Shown here one piece after another: positions 27,028-35,654 of a DNA stretch of 64,000 bases. Both the position numbers and the translations under genes were made by a program. The DNA is taken from positions 1,984,001-2,048,000 of the forward strand of contig NZ_OY787469.1 of the NCBI RefSeq assembly GCF_963678835.1. Reading direction: 5' to 3'. The DNA is from an uncultured Desulfuromonas sp. (lineage in GTDB: Bacteria > Desulfobacterota > Desulfuromonadia > Desulfuromonadales > Desulfuromonadaceae). Positions within the stretch are counted from its first letter, which is position 1, and each line of letters begins with the position of its first letter. The notes under the pieces are model-generated. The model did no database searches. It was given only the letters and a program-made list of their open reading frames with translations, and was not told the DNA's origin.

Positions 27028-29445
27028 TCACCATCGGTAGCTCAGTGTTGCTTTGAAGCTGCGCCTGGAGCCGTAGCGGCAGCCATCATCACTGACGCAG
27101 GTGTAGTAATCTTCATCAAGAAGGTTGCCGGCATTGAATGCAATTGAGGTTCCTGCAAATGTTTTGTTAAACGCGCCGAGATCCAGACTGACTCTGGCGT
27201 CCACTAATGTATAGTCGGGCACGTCATGATCATAGCCCGGAATATTGGTGCTGCCGTGATATTGCGCGCCAGCCCCTAGGCTCAAGCCCGGCAACCCGAT
27301 ATGGTTGCAGTCATAGTCGGCCCAGATGGAAAGTGCGTGATAGGGAACCAGGGCAACGCGCTGATTTTGTTCATCGGCTTCTTTACTTTTCGTCACCCGC
27401 GCATCGATATAGGTGTAGGCCGCAACCAGATCGAGGCAGGTCAGGCTGCCGCGTGCTTCAAGTTCAAAACCGCGTGAGCGGACCTCTCCGGTCTGCTTGG
27501 TTTCGGTACCGTCCTGGGTTAACACATTGGTCTCCGTCAGTTCGAAGGCCGCTACGCTGAGCATCAGGTTGATATGATTGGGCTGATAGCGTATACCGAC
27601 CTCGAACTGTTCCCCCTCTGTGGGGTCAAAAGGATTGCCGTCAGCATCGCTTCCGGTCGTCGGCGCGAAGGACTGGCTGAAACTGGCATAGGGAGCCAGA
27701 CCGTTTCCCGCCAGATAAACCAGGCCGACGCGTCCGGTAAACGCTTCGTCGTCCTGCGTTGTTTTGCTGCCTGAGGCGGCTGCCGTCTGTTCAAAGTCGA
27801 TCCAGTCGTAACGACCGCCGAGCACAACCACATAGTGATTGGAAATCTTTGCCTGCTCTTGCACATAGAGCCCCGTTTGCGTGCCTTCCTGCTTGAAACC
27901 GTAATCAGTGCCGGTGTCCACAAGAACGCTCCCGCCGTAAACAGGATTGTAGATATCCGTCAACGCATCCGCGGTTCCGAAGTAGCGTTCACGATCATAA
28001 TCATTCTGGTAATAATCAAGACCGGCCAAAAACGTCTGTTCTATTGACCCTGCTTGCCGTGTCCACTGTAACGAGGTGTCTGATGTCAGTCCATTTGAAG
28101 TCTCTGTACGATCGCTGGGGTAGCGCGACAGGGTGCTGCCATTCAGAGAGAGAAACGAAAGGTAGTCCCAGATGACGTCAGCGTGGAAATGTCTGAGCTT
28201 ATGGCTCAGTTTTAAATCTTTATTGAATTTGTGCTCAAATTCATAACCGATGGTGGAGATATCGCTTTCGTAGCGGTCATAATCGGGCTCACCGATAAAC
28301 AGATCATCCGGTACGATCTTATCGGCAACGCTCTCATAGGTCAGAGGAGGGGCGAACTTTGTCCGCACTTCCTGGTAGCTGGCCAGCAGGGTCAGGCTGG
28401 TATTTTCACTGAAGCGGTAGCTGAGCGCGGGGGCGAAATAACGTTTATCGTCGTTGACATGATCGACCTGATTCTCCGCATCACGCAGCAGTCCGGTCAG
28501 GCGAAAAGTGAGTTTGTCGCTGATCTTGATCGGGCCGCCGAAATCAAACGAGGCCTGCTTATGCGCAAAACTGCCATATTCCAAATTGACTTCCCCCAGG
28601 GTTGTTGCCGTGGGACGTTTGCTAACGGCATTGACGGCCCCGCCAGGCGATAGCTGCCCATACAATATCGAGGCCGGGCCGCGTAGCACTTCGAGCCGTT
28701 CCAGCCCGTAGATTTCCTGTCCGCCGTCATAAACATTTGATTGCAACTTCATTCCATCGCGCAGCATCCCGGAGTTACCGGCCGCGGCATTGAAACCGCG
28801 CAGCATGATGTCATCGACCATACGGGTAAAAATGCCCGATTGGCTGGAAATACCCGGTGTGTACGTCAGGGCGGAGGAAAGTGATTGCGCTTTGACGGCA
28901 GCCATTTGATCGGCGGTGACAACGGAGATTGATTGCGGTGTTTCGATCAGCGGAGTGTCGGTTTTCGTGGCTGTGGCACTCTGTTTTGCAACATAACCGT
29001 AGACCGGTCCCTTAGCTGTCTCTGCTTCGGCCGTAACCTCCATCGGGGGGAGTTCGTTGGTCTCTTCTGTTTTTGATGAGGAGCTGGCCCTTTGTATCGC
29101 ATAGCTACCGTTTTCCTGACGTATGGCCTGTAGTCCCTGTTCATACAGCAGCTTTTCCAGCCCCTGATCAATAGTGTAATTTCCCTGCAGACCGTCGCTT
29201 TCCATTTCCTCCACCAGCTCGGGGGCAAAGGACAGGGTCAGGCCGGTCTGCACGGCAAAATTGTTCAACACCTCTTCAAAAGGTCCGGCGGCAATGGCGA
29301 CCGCAAAACTGGCGCTCGCGGCTGTGGATTGTGCCGCAGTCATCACCGGCGTCGCCAACAGGCAGCAGGAAATGGCCAAGGCCGCCAGTATTCTGGAGGG
29401 CCGATTTTGCCGGCGGGGGTGTTTTGGTGATCTGTCACGCTTCAT
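27028..29445 (-). CDS. TonB-dependent siderophore receptor with STN signalling domain (FpvA/FecA-type)
   Basis: An 805-residue outer-membrane receptor with a signal peptide (about 1-40). The STN domain is at about 45-115 (PFEEVLNNFAVQTGLTLSFA). The plug domain at about 150-270 starts with ETPQSISVVTADQM and contains RGFNAA and RGPASILYGQLSPGGAVN. The 22-strand barrel ends in FKATLSYRW, with a terminal aromatic for Bam recognition. The STN domain indicates signal relay to FecR and thence to the ECF sigma factor, and both genes lie upstream on the same strand (30.3-31.8 kb). The substrate is probably a ferric siderophore. Repeat elements separate it from fecR. Confidence 0.9.
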   Translation of the reverse strand: MKRDRSPKHPRRQNRPSRILAALAISCCLLATPVMTAAQSTAASASFAVAIAAGPFEEVLNNFAVQTGLTLSFAPELVEEMESDGLQGNYTIDQGLEKLLYEQGLQAIRQENGSYAIQRASSSSKTEETNELPPMEVTAEAETAKGPVYGYVAKQSATATKTDTPLIETPQSISVVTADQMAAVKAQSLSSALTYTPGISSQSGIFTRMVDDIMLRGFNAAAGNSGMLRDGMKLQSNVYDGGQEIYGLERLEVLRGPASILYGQLSPGGAVNAVSKRPTATTLGEVNLEYGSFAHKQASFDFGGPIKISDKLTFRLTGLLRDAENQVDHVNDDKRYFAPALSYRFSENTSLTLLASYQEVRTKFAPPLTYESVADKIVPDDLFIGEPDYDRYESDISTIGYEFEHKFNKDLKLSHKLRHFHADVIWDYLSFLSLNGSTLSRYPSDRTETSNGLTSDTSLQWTRQAGSIEQTFLAGLDYYQNDYDRERYFGTADALTDIYNPVYGGSVLVDTGTDYGFKQEGTQTGLYVQEQAKISNHYVVVLGGRYDWIDFEQTAAASGSKTTQDDEAFTGRVGLVYLAGNGLAPYASFSQSFAPTTGSDADGNPFDPTEGEQFEVGIRYQPNHINLMLSVAAFELTETNVLTQDGTETKQTGEVRSRGFELEARGSLTCLDLVAAYTYIDARVTKSKEADEQNQRVALVPYHALSIWADYDCNHIGLPGLSLGAGAQYHGSTNIPGYDHDVPDYTLVDARVSLDLGAFNKTFAGTSIAFNAGNLLDEDYYTCVSDDGCRYGSRRSFKATLSYRW

Positions 29446-29525
29446 GCAAGGTGCTCCTTCTTCTGTTGAACCTGAATCCGTGGGGGCCGGTTGTTTACGG
29501 ATTCAACGATGAGAGATGTGATGGC

Positions 29526-29573
29526 TGGCCCATGAACGCCTGTGGCAAACAGGCGAGAAAGGCTCATGGGCCA
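29526..29573. promoter_or_regulatory. Nested inverted repeat in the leader of the TonB receptor gene
   Basis: tggcccatga (29526-29535) pairs perfectly with tcatgggcca (29564-29573), and inside it cgcctgt (29537-29543) pairs with acaggcg (29549-29555). It lies about 80 bases upstream of the receptor start on the minus strand. It could be an operator or an RNA hairpin. I do not recognise a Fur box or a known riboswitch. Confidence 0.4.
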
Positions 29574-29719
29574 ACCCGGTTTCTATCTCTATGCCGTTTG
29601 ACGTCAACGAAACCCGTAAACTTTTTTTGCGGGGAGGGGCGCGTGGGAAGAATACATGCTTGGGAAGTGCTGTAACTCGTACTTGAACACAGTCAATTTT
29701 GTCATCGAAAAGAGCATCT

Positions 29720-29799
29720 GTAGGAGCGAATTTATTCGCGAATTGTTTTGGTCATTGATCCTTTTCACGAGGGGAATTCGCGGCTGAAGCCGCTCCTAC
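29720..29799. repeat. REP-like 80-bp palindromic repeat, copy 1
   Basis: Begins gtaggagcgaatttattcgc and ends gcggctgaagccgctcctac, so the ends are inverted repeats enclosing smaller palindromes. It has the same length as copies at 30017-30096 and 61873-61952 (inverted). Flanks are shared too: acacagtcaattttgtcat before it and aagagaccgtttcaagtatg after it. Confidence 0.8.
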
Positions 29800-29829
29800 A
29801 AGAGACCGTTTCAAGTATGCTGACGTACG

Positions 29830-29985
29830 AGCAGGATGTTGAAAACGTCTCGCCGGGGCTTTTTCAACGACGCAAGCTGAAAATGCGATTTCCGTCTTAC
29901 TCACAAAATCAAGGACTTGAAAACCTGTCCTTGATTTTGATCGCCCGTTCATGGGCTCCACAGTCTGTTTTTCAATAGCCTGCTA
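29830..29985. mobile_element. TAGCAGG-family inverted-repeat element, copy A
   Basis: About 156 bp with ends agcaggatgttgaaaa and ttttcaatagcctgcta and the internal hairpin atcaaggac/gtccttgat. It sits between two copies of the REP-like repeat, so it may have inserted in a duplicated segment. Non-coding. Confidence 0.8.
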
Positions 29986-30016
29986 GGACCCGAACACACT
30001 TAATTTTGTCACCCCT

Positions 30017-30096
30017 GTAGGAGCGAATTTATTCGCGAATTGTTTTGGTCATTGATCCTTTTTACGATGGGAATTCGCGGCTGAAGCCGCTCCTAC
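30017..30096. repeat. REP-like 80-bp palindromic repeat, copy 2
   Basis: Nearly identical to 29720-29799 over all 80 bases, in the same orientation. Flanks aattttgtcac and aagagaccatttcaagtatg repeat those of copy 1. Confidence 0.8.
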
Positions 30097-30125
30097 AAGA
30101 GACCATTTCAAGTATGCTGACGTAC

Positions 30126-30284
30126 TAGGGGGGGGGCGTTCTCAAGCAGCTTTTATGGCAGTATTTTGGGACTTTTTCGCGTCAGCTGCGTTACATGTCG
30201 TTGCCATAGAATGACTATGACGGCTCCATGTGCCTTGCTGACACGAAAAATCCCTCAAAATAGTGCCATTGACAACGCCCCCTA
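30126..30284. mobile_element. Inverted-repeat element, TAGGGGGCGTT family (159 bp)
   Basis: Long imperfect terminal inverted repeats of about 55-60 bases. The left end starts tagggggg and includes tggcagtattttgggacttt; the right end, read on the other strand, has tagggggcgttgtcaatggc and continues tattttgagggatttttcg. It begins and ends in TA. Its last three bases (cta on the plus strand) are the TAG stop codon of fecR. Confidence 0.75.
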
Positions 30285-31277
30285 ACGCCGGGCGAGGATA
30301 AGGGTCAGCGTGTCGTCCTGTTCAATAACGTCGATGGGCAGGGATTGACGCAGAGAGGTCACGGCCCGTTGCAGTGGCGCCGGGCCGTCAATCTGGAAGA
30401 CGCCCGACACCCGCAGGTCGCCGGCCTGGGCCGTGCACCGCAGGTGGCGGTCGCCGTAACGGGATAATTCGGCAGCGAGGTCGCGCAGACGCATTTTGCG
30501 CGCCACCAGAACCCCTTGGGTCCAGGTTGAGGGATCGTTGTTTGCGGAGTGCGCCTCGATGACGCCGCTGTCAGTCGCAACCGCCTCCTGCGTGGCGGAC
30601 ACAATCGCTTTCAGGCTGCCGTGATGGTAGACTGCCACTTGACCGTCGCTGACATAAAGCCGATGTCCGTCCCGGTCGCGACGGAGATTGAAGGCGGTGC
30701 CCAGGGCGCGAAAAGTCATGGTGCCGGAGACGACCTCGAACGGGCGGTGACCGAACAGGGCGTCGGCATCGTTGCCGGTTTCAATGTGAATTTCCCCCTG
30801 ATGAAGCAGGACCCGCCGCCGCCAGGGAGAAAACACCACATCCACGGTACTGCCCCGGTTGAGGTCGATGCGGCTGCCGTCCGGTAACAGACGGTGCTGT
30901 CTCTGTTGAGCCGTGGCGGTCAGTGGCCAAGTCCGCTGCCAGGGATTGTGGCTCAAGGTCAGGCCGCCGCCGAAGAGAAAAGCCCCGGCGATGAGCAGCT
31001 TCAACACGGTGCGTCGCGTCAGCCGTGCGTCGTCAAGGTGATTGAGGGTGCGGCGCACCACGTCACCGGCCTCGCAGGGCACGACGGAAAACACCTCATC
31101 AATGCCCTCAATGCGTCGCCAGGCTTGTTTGTTGGCGTGGTGCTGATCATGCCAACGTTGAAACGCCTGACGCTCCGCGGCATCGACGTGACCCGAGGCC
31201 AGTTTAACGGCCCAGGCGATGGCTTCTTCCTGAGCATCATCTGGGCTGTGATGGGCTGCTTTTGGGAGAGACTTCAT
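30282..31277 (-). CDS. fecR: FecR-family transmembrane regulator
   Basis: A 331-residue single-pass regulator. The N-terminal cytoplasmic domain (about 15-75; AIAWAVKLASGHVDAAERQA and WRRIEGI) binds the ECF sigma factor. One helix (about 90-107) follows, then the periplasmic FecR domain (LPDGSRIDLNRGSTVDV; FEVVSGTMTFRALGTAFNL). The C-terminal STN-like segment (LAAELSRYGDRHLRCTA; LRVSGVFQI) contacts the receptor. It follows the sigma gene by ten bases and is therefore cotranscribed. The stop TAG is the last triplet of an inverted-repeat element, so the original C-terminus may have been altered slightly. Confidence 0.9.
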   Translation of the reverse strand: MKSLPKAAHHSPDDAQEEAIAWAVKLASGHVDAAERQAFQRWHDQHHANKQAWRRIEGIDEVFSVVPCEAGDVVRRTLNHLDDARLTRRTVLKLLIAGAFLFGGGLTLSHNPWQRTWPLTATAQQRQHRLLPDGSRIDLNRGSTVDVVFSPWRRRVLLHQGEIHIETGNDADALFGHRPFEVVSGTMTFRALGTAFNLRRDRDGHRLYVSDGQVAVYHHGSLKAIVSATQEAVATDSGVIEAHSANNDPSTWTQGVLVARKMRLRDLAAELSRYGDRHLRCTAQAGDLRVSGVFQIDGPAPLQRAVTSLRQSLPIDVIEQDDTLTLILARR

Positions 31278-31287
31278 GGTTTTGCCC

Positions 31288-31809
31288 TTACAATGGCATC
31301 TCTTGACAGCGGGTCAGACAATGGCGGATGGCGCGGGACATATCTTTTTCCACGGTACTTAGGCTGACGCCGAGCTCTTCGGCAATGCGGGCATAGGGTA
31401 AGCCATCGAGACGCGACAGCAGAAAAATCGTGCGTGTCCGTGGTTTCAAGCCTTTGAGCAGGGCGTCGATGGCGGCTAAGGTGTCAAGAAGCATGGCATG
31501 GGTTTCCGGTGACGGCGCATGATCCGCGGGCAACGCAGCCAGGGCTTCGGCATAGGCACGTTCGATATCCCTACGCCGCAGATGATCAACCATCATGCCG
31601 TGGGCCATGGTCGCCAGCCAGGCGCGCGGTTGGGCAATCGCGCTGAGATCGGTTTTGCGGCCGAGCAGGCGGGTGAACAGATCCTGAGCCAAGTCGCCGG
31701 CATCGTGAGCGTTGTGAACGCGCCGGTTCAGCCAGCCCACCAACCAACCGTGATGGTCGAGATACAAGTCGTGCAGATCGCTGCGCAGCCGTTTTTCGGA
31801 AACACTCAT
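31288..31809 (-). CDS. fecI: ECF sigma factor, FecI-type
   Basis: A 173-residue sigma-70 ECF factor. Region 2 contains AHDAGDLAQDLFTRLL and RAWLATMAHGMMVDHLRRR (about 30-80). Region 4 contains RTRTIFLLSRLDGLPYARIAEEL and LGVSLSTVEKDMSRAIRHC (about 120-165), a helix-turn-helix typical of FecI. It heads the minus-strand unit fecI-fecR and should direct transcription of the receptor gene on a signal passed through FecR. The first gene lies next to a strong palindrome and a receptor fragment upstream. Confidence 0.9.
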   Translation of the reverse strand: MSVSEKRLRSDLHDLYLDHHGWLVGWLNRRVHNAHDAGDLAQDLFTRLLGRKTDLSAIAQPRAWLATMAHGMMVDHLRRRDIERAYAEALAALPADHAPSPETHAMLLDTLAAIDALLKGLKPRTRTIFLLSRLDGLPYARIAEELGVSLSTVEKDMSRAIRHCLTRCQEMPL

Positions 31810-31968
31810 AGGATCAGGATGCTGTTTGGTTACGGCATCAACACGGCCGGTAGTTATGCGCTTTAGAGCTCTCCGTCGCCGGTTTGCCTTGTTGATTGGG
31901 TGTGCTTTTTATGGGCTTGGTTACAGTAAAGCCTCAATCTATCCGACTTGGGCCGAGCGGGGTGTGAT

Positions 31969-32011
31969 AGCCGTCACGTTTTTGAAAGTCATTTTCAAAA
32001 GCGTGACGGCT
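31969..32011. promoter_or_regulatory. 19-base-arm palindrome upstream of fecI
   Basis: agccgtcacgtttttgaaa pairs with tttcaaaagcgtgacggct with one mismatch around a gtcat loop. It stands about 160 bases upstream of fecI. It could be a terminator-like hairpin or a transposon relic. No run of T follows on either strand, so a simple terminator is less likely. Confidence 0.4.
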
Positions 32012-32154
32012 GCTTGGGAAATAAGGGGCGGTGCGTGATAAAGCGGGCTTGGCATTTTTGCAAAAGGGTGCGGGTGGGGAGAGTAGAAGACAGGGCGGAG
32101 GGGCAAAGGGCCACCCGTGGCGGAATCTCCTCTCTTTTCGCGCCGGATGATTAC

Positions 32155-32331
32155 TTGATTGAGGTGTTTCGTGAATTGACTGGTCTTTTTTTGTGGCGGT
32201 ACTCATGGCCCCGGTGGTATAGGTGCCGGTCCCTTGCGTAAGATTCCTCACGGACGTTGCGGTGACAGTCATGAGCTCTGATTCATCTTTCAATATCCGC
32301 ATGTCCCGCGCGTCTTTCGTCTCGGTTTGCT
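32155..32331 (-). pseudogene. N-terminal fragment of a TonB-dependent siderophore receptor
   Basis: On the minus strand the translation contains MTVTATSVRNLTQGTGTYTT followed by GAMSTATKKDQSIHETPQS. This is the conserved entry to the plug domain of siderophore receptors, where GSYTTGAMSTAT and ETPQSVSVVT are typical. After HETPQS the similarity stops, and the upstream side runs directly into a TAGCAGG-family repeat. No complete receptor can be made. It lies at the head of the fecI locus. Confidence 0.65.
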
Positions 32332-32448
32332 GACGCAAGCCGAAAATGCGATTTCCGTCTTGCTTACAAAATCAAGGACTTGAAAACCTGTCCTTGATTT
32401 TTTTCGCCCGTCCATGGGCTCCATCGTCTATTTTTCAACAGCCTGCTA
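32332..32448. mobile_element. TAGCAGG-family element, copy B (left end missing)
   Basis: Carries gacgcaagccgaaaatgcg, the hairpin atcaaggac/gtccttgat and the right end tttttcaacagcctgcta, but lacks the left 40 or so bases. Its broken end abuts the receptor fragment. Confidence 0.75.
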
Positions 32449-32621
32449 AGAAAAAAACAAAACCAGAAAAGTAATATGTGTTAATTTAGGTGTCTCTTGT
32501 TTGACAGGGTTAAGTCCCATCATCTTTTTCAATGATCAAAGCTCGAATCTATGGCATCGACTGACACAAAATTACCGTTAGTATTTTTGCAACGGTGGGT
32601 ATTTAATTCGGTGAAGACAAC

Positions 32622-33497
32622 ATGATGTTAAACGCACTGGTTCTACTGCTGATGCTCCCAGCATCCAGTTTGTTTCTAGGCTGGTTGCCGTGGGGGGAGG
32701 AAAACTCTTCGTTGGCAACGCTGCTGGCTGCCACTGTCATGATCGTTTTGGCATCGTTATTGGTCAGCACCTGGATTGGCGTGGAAAAATCGTCTGCCAA
32801 TGGAAATTCTTCCCGTTTATGGCGACCATTGACGATCAATTTACTGTTGCTGGCTCTGCTTATTGCCTATGGTCGTTACGATGGCGGTGTCCATCCCGTA
32901 CTGACCGTGGTCGTTAGTGCTGTGATGCTGAACTCAGCCAGCTTGCTTGGGATTGTTACGGTACAGGGCCTGAAACATCCCTCTGAACTGATTCCGGTGT
33001 GTGTGGTTGCTGCCTGGGCTGATTTGTGCAGTCTCACTGCCGGTCCAACCCATGCCATGGTCGGAAAAATCACCGAGTATTATTCCTCGGGGCAGCAGGG
33101 CACAGCGCCGCTTGCTGATGAGCTGCTGATTAAAGTCCTGGTGCCTGGAACTGCTCTGCCCGTGCCTTTGTTTGGTGTTGTCGACTGGATTATTGTTGCT
33201 TTTCTAAGCGCGGCGCTGGTTCGGCTCGACTTATGCCCCGGCCCTGAACTGCCAAGGTTCTTCTCCGGGTCGGCCTTGCCTTTTAAACACCTGCACGTTG
33301 CACCTTGTGCGTTGTGGCTTGCCCTGGTGAGTGCTCATCTCAGTGGTCGTTTTATCCCGGCTCTGGTTCCCATTTGTGCCATCGTGCTGCTTTGGGTGTT
33401 AATCCGTTATCCACAGTCCCGTTGCCTCAGCCGTCGCGAACTGTTGCTGACCGTTTTATTTCCCCTGTTGATGACCCTTGGTGTGACGCTGTTGTAA
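32622..33497 (+). CDS. Polytopic membrane protein, unknown function
   Basis: A 291-residue, strongly hydrophobic protein with about eight to nine predicted helices (for example around 5-20, 32-52, 71-86, 93-115, 180-200, 228-262, 275-291). I recognise no family signature. Its codon use resembles neighbouring housekeeping genes. It is followed after about 210 bases by the pyrophosphatase gene, which has its own ribosome site, so a shared operon is uncertain. Confidence 0.65.
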   Translation: MMLNALVLLLMLPASSLFLGWLPWGEENSSLATLLAATVMIVLASLLVSTWIGVEKSSANGNSSRLWRPLTINLLLLALLIAYGRYDGGVHPVLTVVVSAVMLNSASLLGIVTVQGLKHPSELIPVCVVAAWADLCSLTAGPTHAMVGKITEYYSSGQQGTAPLADELLIKVLVPGTALPVPLFGVVDWIIVAFLSAALVRLDLCPGPELPRFFSGSALPFKHLHVAPCALWLALVSAHLSGRFIPALVPICAIVLLWVLIRYPQSRCLSRRELLLTVLFPLLMTLGVTLL

Positions 33498-33708
33498 GTG
33501 AATGGCAAAAGATTTTTTATCTGGGGGGCAAGTATGATGGATAAGTCGTATTTTCTGAGAGGTGCTTTTTGCTCATCGCATCAGGAAGATCATGTTATAT
33601 AGGGGGCGTTCGGCTTTTTTTAGCCGTTTGGGAAAAAAGGCTGTTTACATAATAAGTTAACAAGCAGAAACCAAATTCAAAATTGACGATAACCAGCAGG
33701 AGATTTTC

Positions 33709-35364
33709 ATGCCACAACAACGTGTCTACGTGATTGGACATATGAACCCGGATACCGACTCGGTGTGCAGTGCCATTGCCTATTCCCGTCTGCGGGCCGC
33801 ACAGGGGCTCCATGGTGTCCAACCGGCACGCGCCGGAAATATCAATCGCCAGACGGAGTTTATCCTTGAGGAGTTGGCGGTGCCGCAACCGGAACTGCTC
33901 CTTGATGTCTCTCCACGCATTCGCGATATTATTGGTGAACAACAGCCGGTGACCATTCCGACGACAGCACCGCTGTCACGGGCCTTGGAGTTGTTTCATC
34001 TGCATAATGTCCGCATTTTGCCGGTGGTGGATGACAAGCGCTGTCCGCAGGGGATTCTCTATCTTAAGAAGGTTTCCGAGCGCTTTCTGGTGCCGAGCCA
34101 GGAAAAAGAGTTGCGCCGGGTTTCGGCGTCGCCACGGTCGATTTGCCAGTGTCTCAAAGCCACAGCTCTCAATGAAGTGGATTTTGATGAGCTCGAAGAG
34201 TTGAATCTTTATGTTGCGGCTATGTCTGAGCCGACGTTTGCTGAGAAGATGGCGGATCAGGATTTGCGCAAAATGATTCTGATCGCCGGGGACCGAATCG
34301 ATATCTTGCGCCTGGCCGTCGAACGTGCGGTGCGGGTGTTGGTTGTTGTCGCTGACCTGGATATCCCGCCGGATATTCTTGAGCTGGGGCGCAAGAACGA
34401 TGTAACGATCCTGTCCACCTCCTTTGACAGCGCCACCAGCACCTGGTTGACGCGGCTGGCGACGCCGGTAGAGCTTCTGGCCGAGACCGAGTATATCACG
34501 TTGCGCCGTCAGGACCGCGTTGATGAACTGCGTGTCAGCCTGACGCATAGCGTGGTGCCGGGTGTTGTTATTGTCAATGATAACGGCCAGGTGGAAGCGG
34601 TGGCCACTAAAAGTCATCTGTTGCGCACCTCGGATGTCAAACTGATTCTTGTCGATCACAATGAACTGTCCCAGGCCGTGGCCGGAGCGGACAAAGTGGA
34701 GATTCTCGAAGTCGTGGATCATCACCGGCTGGGCAGTTTCCAGACCGATAAGCCGATCCGTTTTATCAATCAACCTGTCGGCAGCACCTGTACTCTGGTG
34801 GCAACGTTGTATCAGAACGCGGGAATTACCCCTGACCCGGCAACAGCGGGGCTGATGTTGTCCGGTTTGCTCTCCGATACCGTGGTGATGAAGTCGCCGA
34901 CCACGACTGAGGTGGATCGTGACATTGCCGAGTGGCTCGGTCAGCTCTCCGGCCTTGATCCACAGGAATATGGCCGACGTATTTTTGCCTCAAGTAGTGC
35001 CATGAGTGCTTATGATTCGCTGGAGAAAGTGATTACCACGGACTTTAAAGTATTCAGCGCCTCCAGCTGCCAGTTTGGTATTGGTCAGGTGGAAGTGGTC
35101 AGCTTCCATGAGTTTCATGGCTTGAAGGAAGAATTGAGCGCTGAGCTGGAAAAACTTCGCGAAAAACGCGATCTGGGGATGGCCGGACTTCTGGTGACAG
35201 ACATCGTTGCCGGAAACAGTGAACTGCTGGTCGCAGGAGATCGGCAACTGGCGTTTATGATTGGCTATCCGCAACTGGCAGACAATCTGTTCGAATTGCG
35301 CGGAGTTTTGTCGCGCAAAAAACAACTTATTCCCCATCTGTTGCGTGTGTTGGGCGCTGCTTAG
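33709..35364 (+). CDS. Manganese-dependent inorganic pyrophosphatase with CBS-DRTGG insert
   Basis: A 551-residue DHH-family phosphatase. The N-terminus GHMNPDTDSVCSAIAY is the first metal site. A regulatory insert follows with CBS motifs (about 75-130 and 245-305) around a DRTGG-type domain (about 140-240). The second DHH half has LVDHNEL, VVDHHRLG and the C-terminal DHHA2 domain (about 430-550). It hydrolyses pyrophosphate to phosphate; CBS pairs bind adenine nucleotides and regulate activity in related clostridial enzymes. An AGGAG site precedes the ATG. Confidence 0.9.
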   Translation: MPQQRVYVIGHMNPDTDSVCSAIAYSRLRAAQGLHGVQPARAGNINRQTEFILEELAVPQPELLLDVSPRIRDIIGEQQPVTIPTTAPLSRALELFHLHNVRILPVVDDKRCPQGILYLKKVSERFLVPSQEKELRRVSASPRSICQCLKATALNEVDFDELEELNLYVAAMSEPTFAEKMADQDLRKMILIAGDRIDILRLAVERAVRVLVVVADLDIPPDILELGRKNDVTILSTSFDSATSTWLTRLATPVELLAETEYITLRRQDRVDELRVSLTHSVVPGVVIVNDNGQVEAVATKSHLLRTSDVKLILVDHNELSQAVAGADKVEILEVVDHHRLGSFQTDKPIRFINQPVGSTCTLVATLYQNAGITPDPATAGLMLSGLLSDTVVMKSPTTTEVDRDIAEWLGQLSGLDPQEYGRRIFASSSAMSAYDSLEKVITTDFKVFSASSCQFGIGQVEVVSFHEFHGLKEELSAELEKLREKRDLGMAGLLVTDIVAGNSELLVAGDRQLAFMIGYPQLADNLFELRGVLSRKKQLIPHLLRVLGAA

Positions 35365-35408
35365 CCGTTTTTGCGAAGCGGATGCTTGAGGTGGCGTCTG
35401 TGTGCGTC

Positions 35409-35443
35409 AAAAAAAACCCCGTGAAGGAGGGGCATCACGGGGT
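35409..35443 (-). terminator. Hairpin with minus-strand T tract
   Basis: accccgtga and tcacggggt form a nine-base stem. On the minus strand it is followed by eight T, as in an intrinsic terminator, but no minus-strand gene precedes it nearby. Its use is uncertain. Confidence 0.4.
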
Positions 35444-35654
35444 AAAAGCTTTGGTAAACCCAAAGCAACATCTTACTAGGCTAGCGAATATCTAAGGAGA
35501 AGACAACTTAAAATTTAACCACATTATCTAATGAATTTATGGACAGGTGTTCATCTTAGAGAACCAATATTTCTGATTGTTTAGAGCCTTTTGCGGGTGG
35601 TGTTACTTTGACCTTGACAGGGCATGGCGGTGTTCTTAAGGTGTCTGCGCTGAA

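Noticed and set aside
29685..30126. Regularly repeated sequence as a CRISPR array
   Set aside because: Only two 80-bp palindromic units with a mobile element between; no short repeats with uniform spacers and no cas genes in the window.
31934..32338. A 134-codon minus-strand open frame as an intact gene
   Set aside because: Only the first half resembles a siderophore receptor plug; the rest is unrelated sequence and runs through a palindrome. Treated as a receptor fragment.
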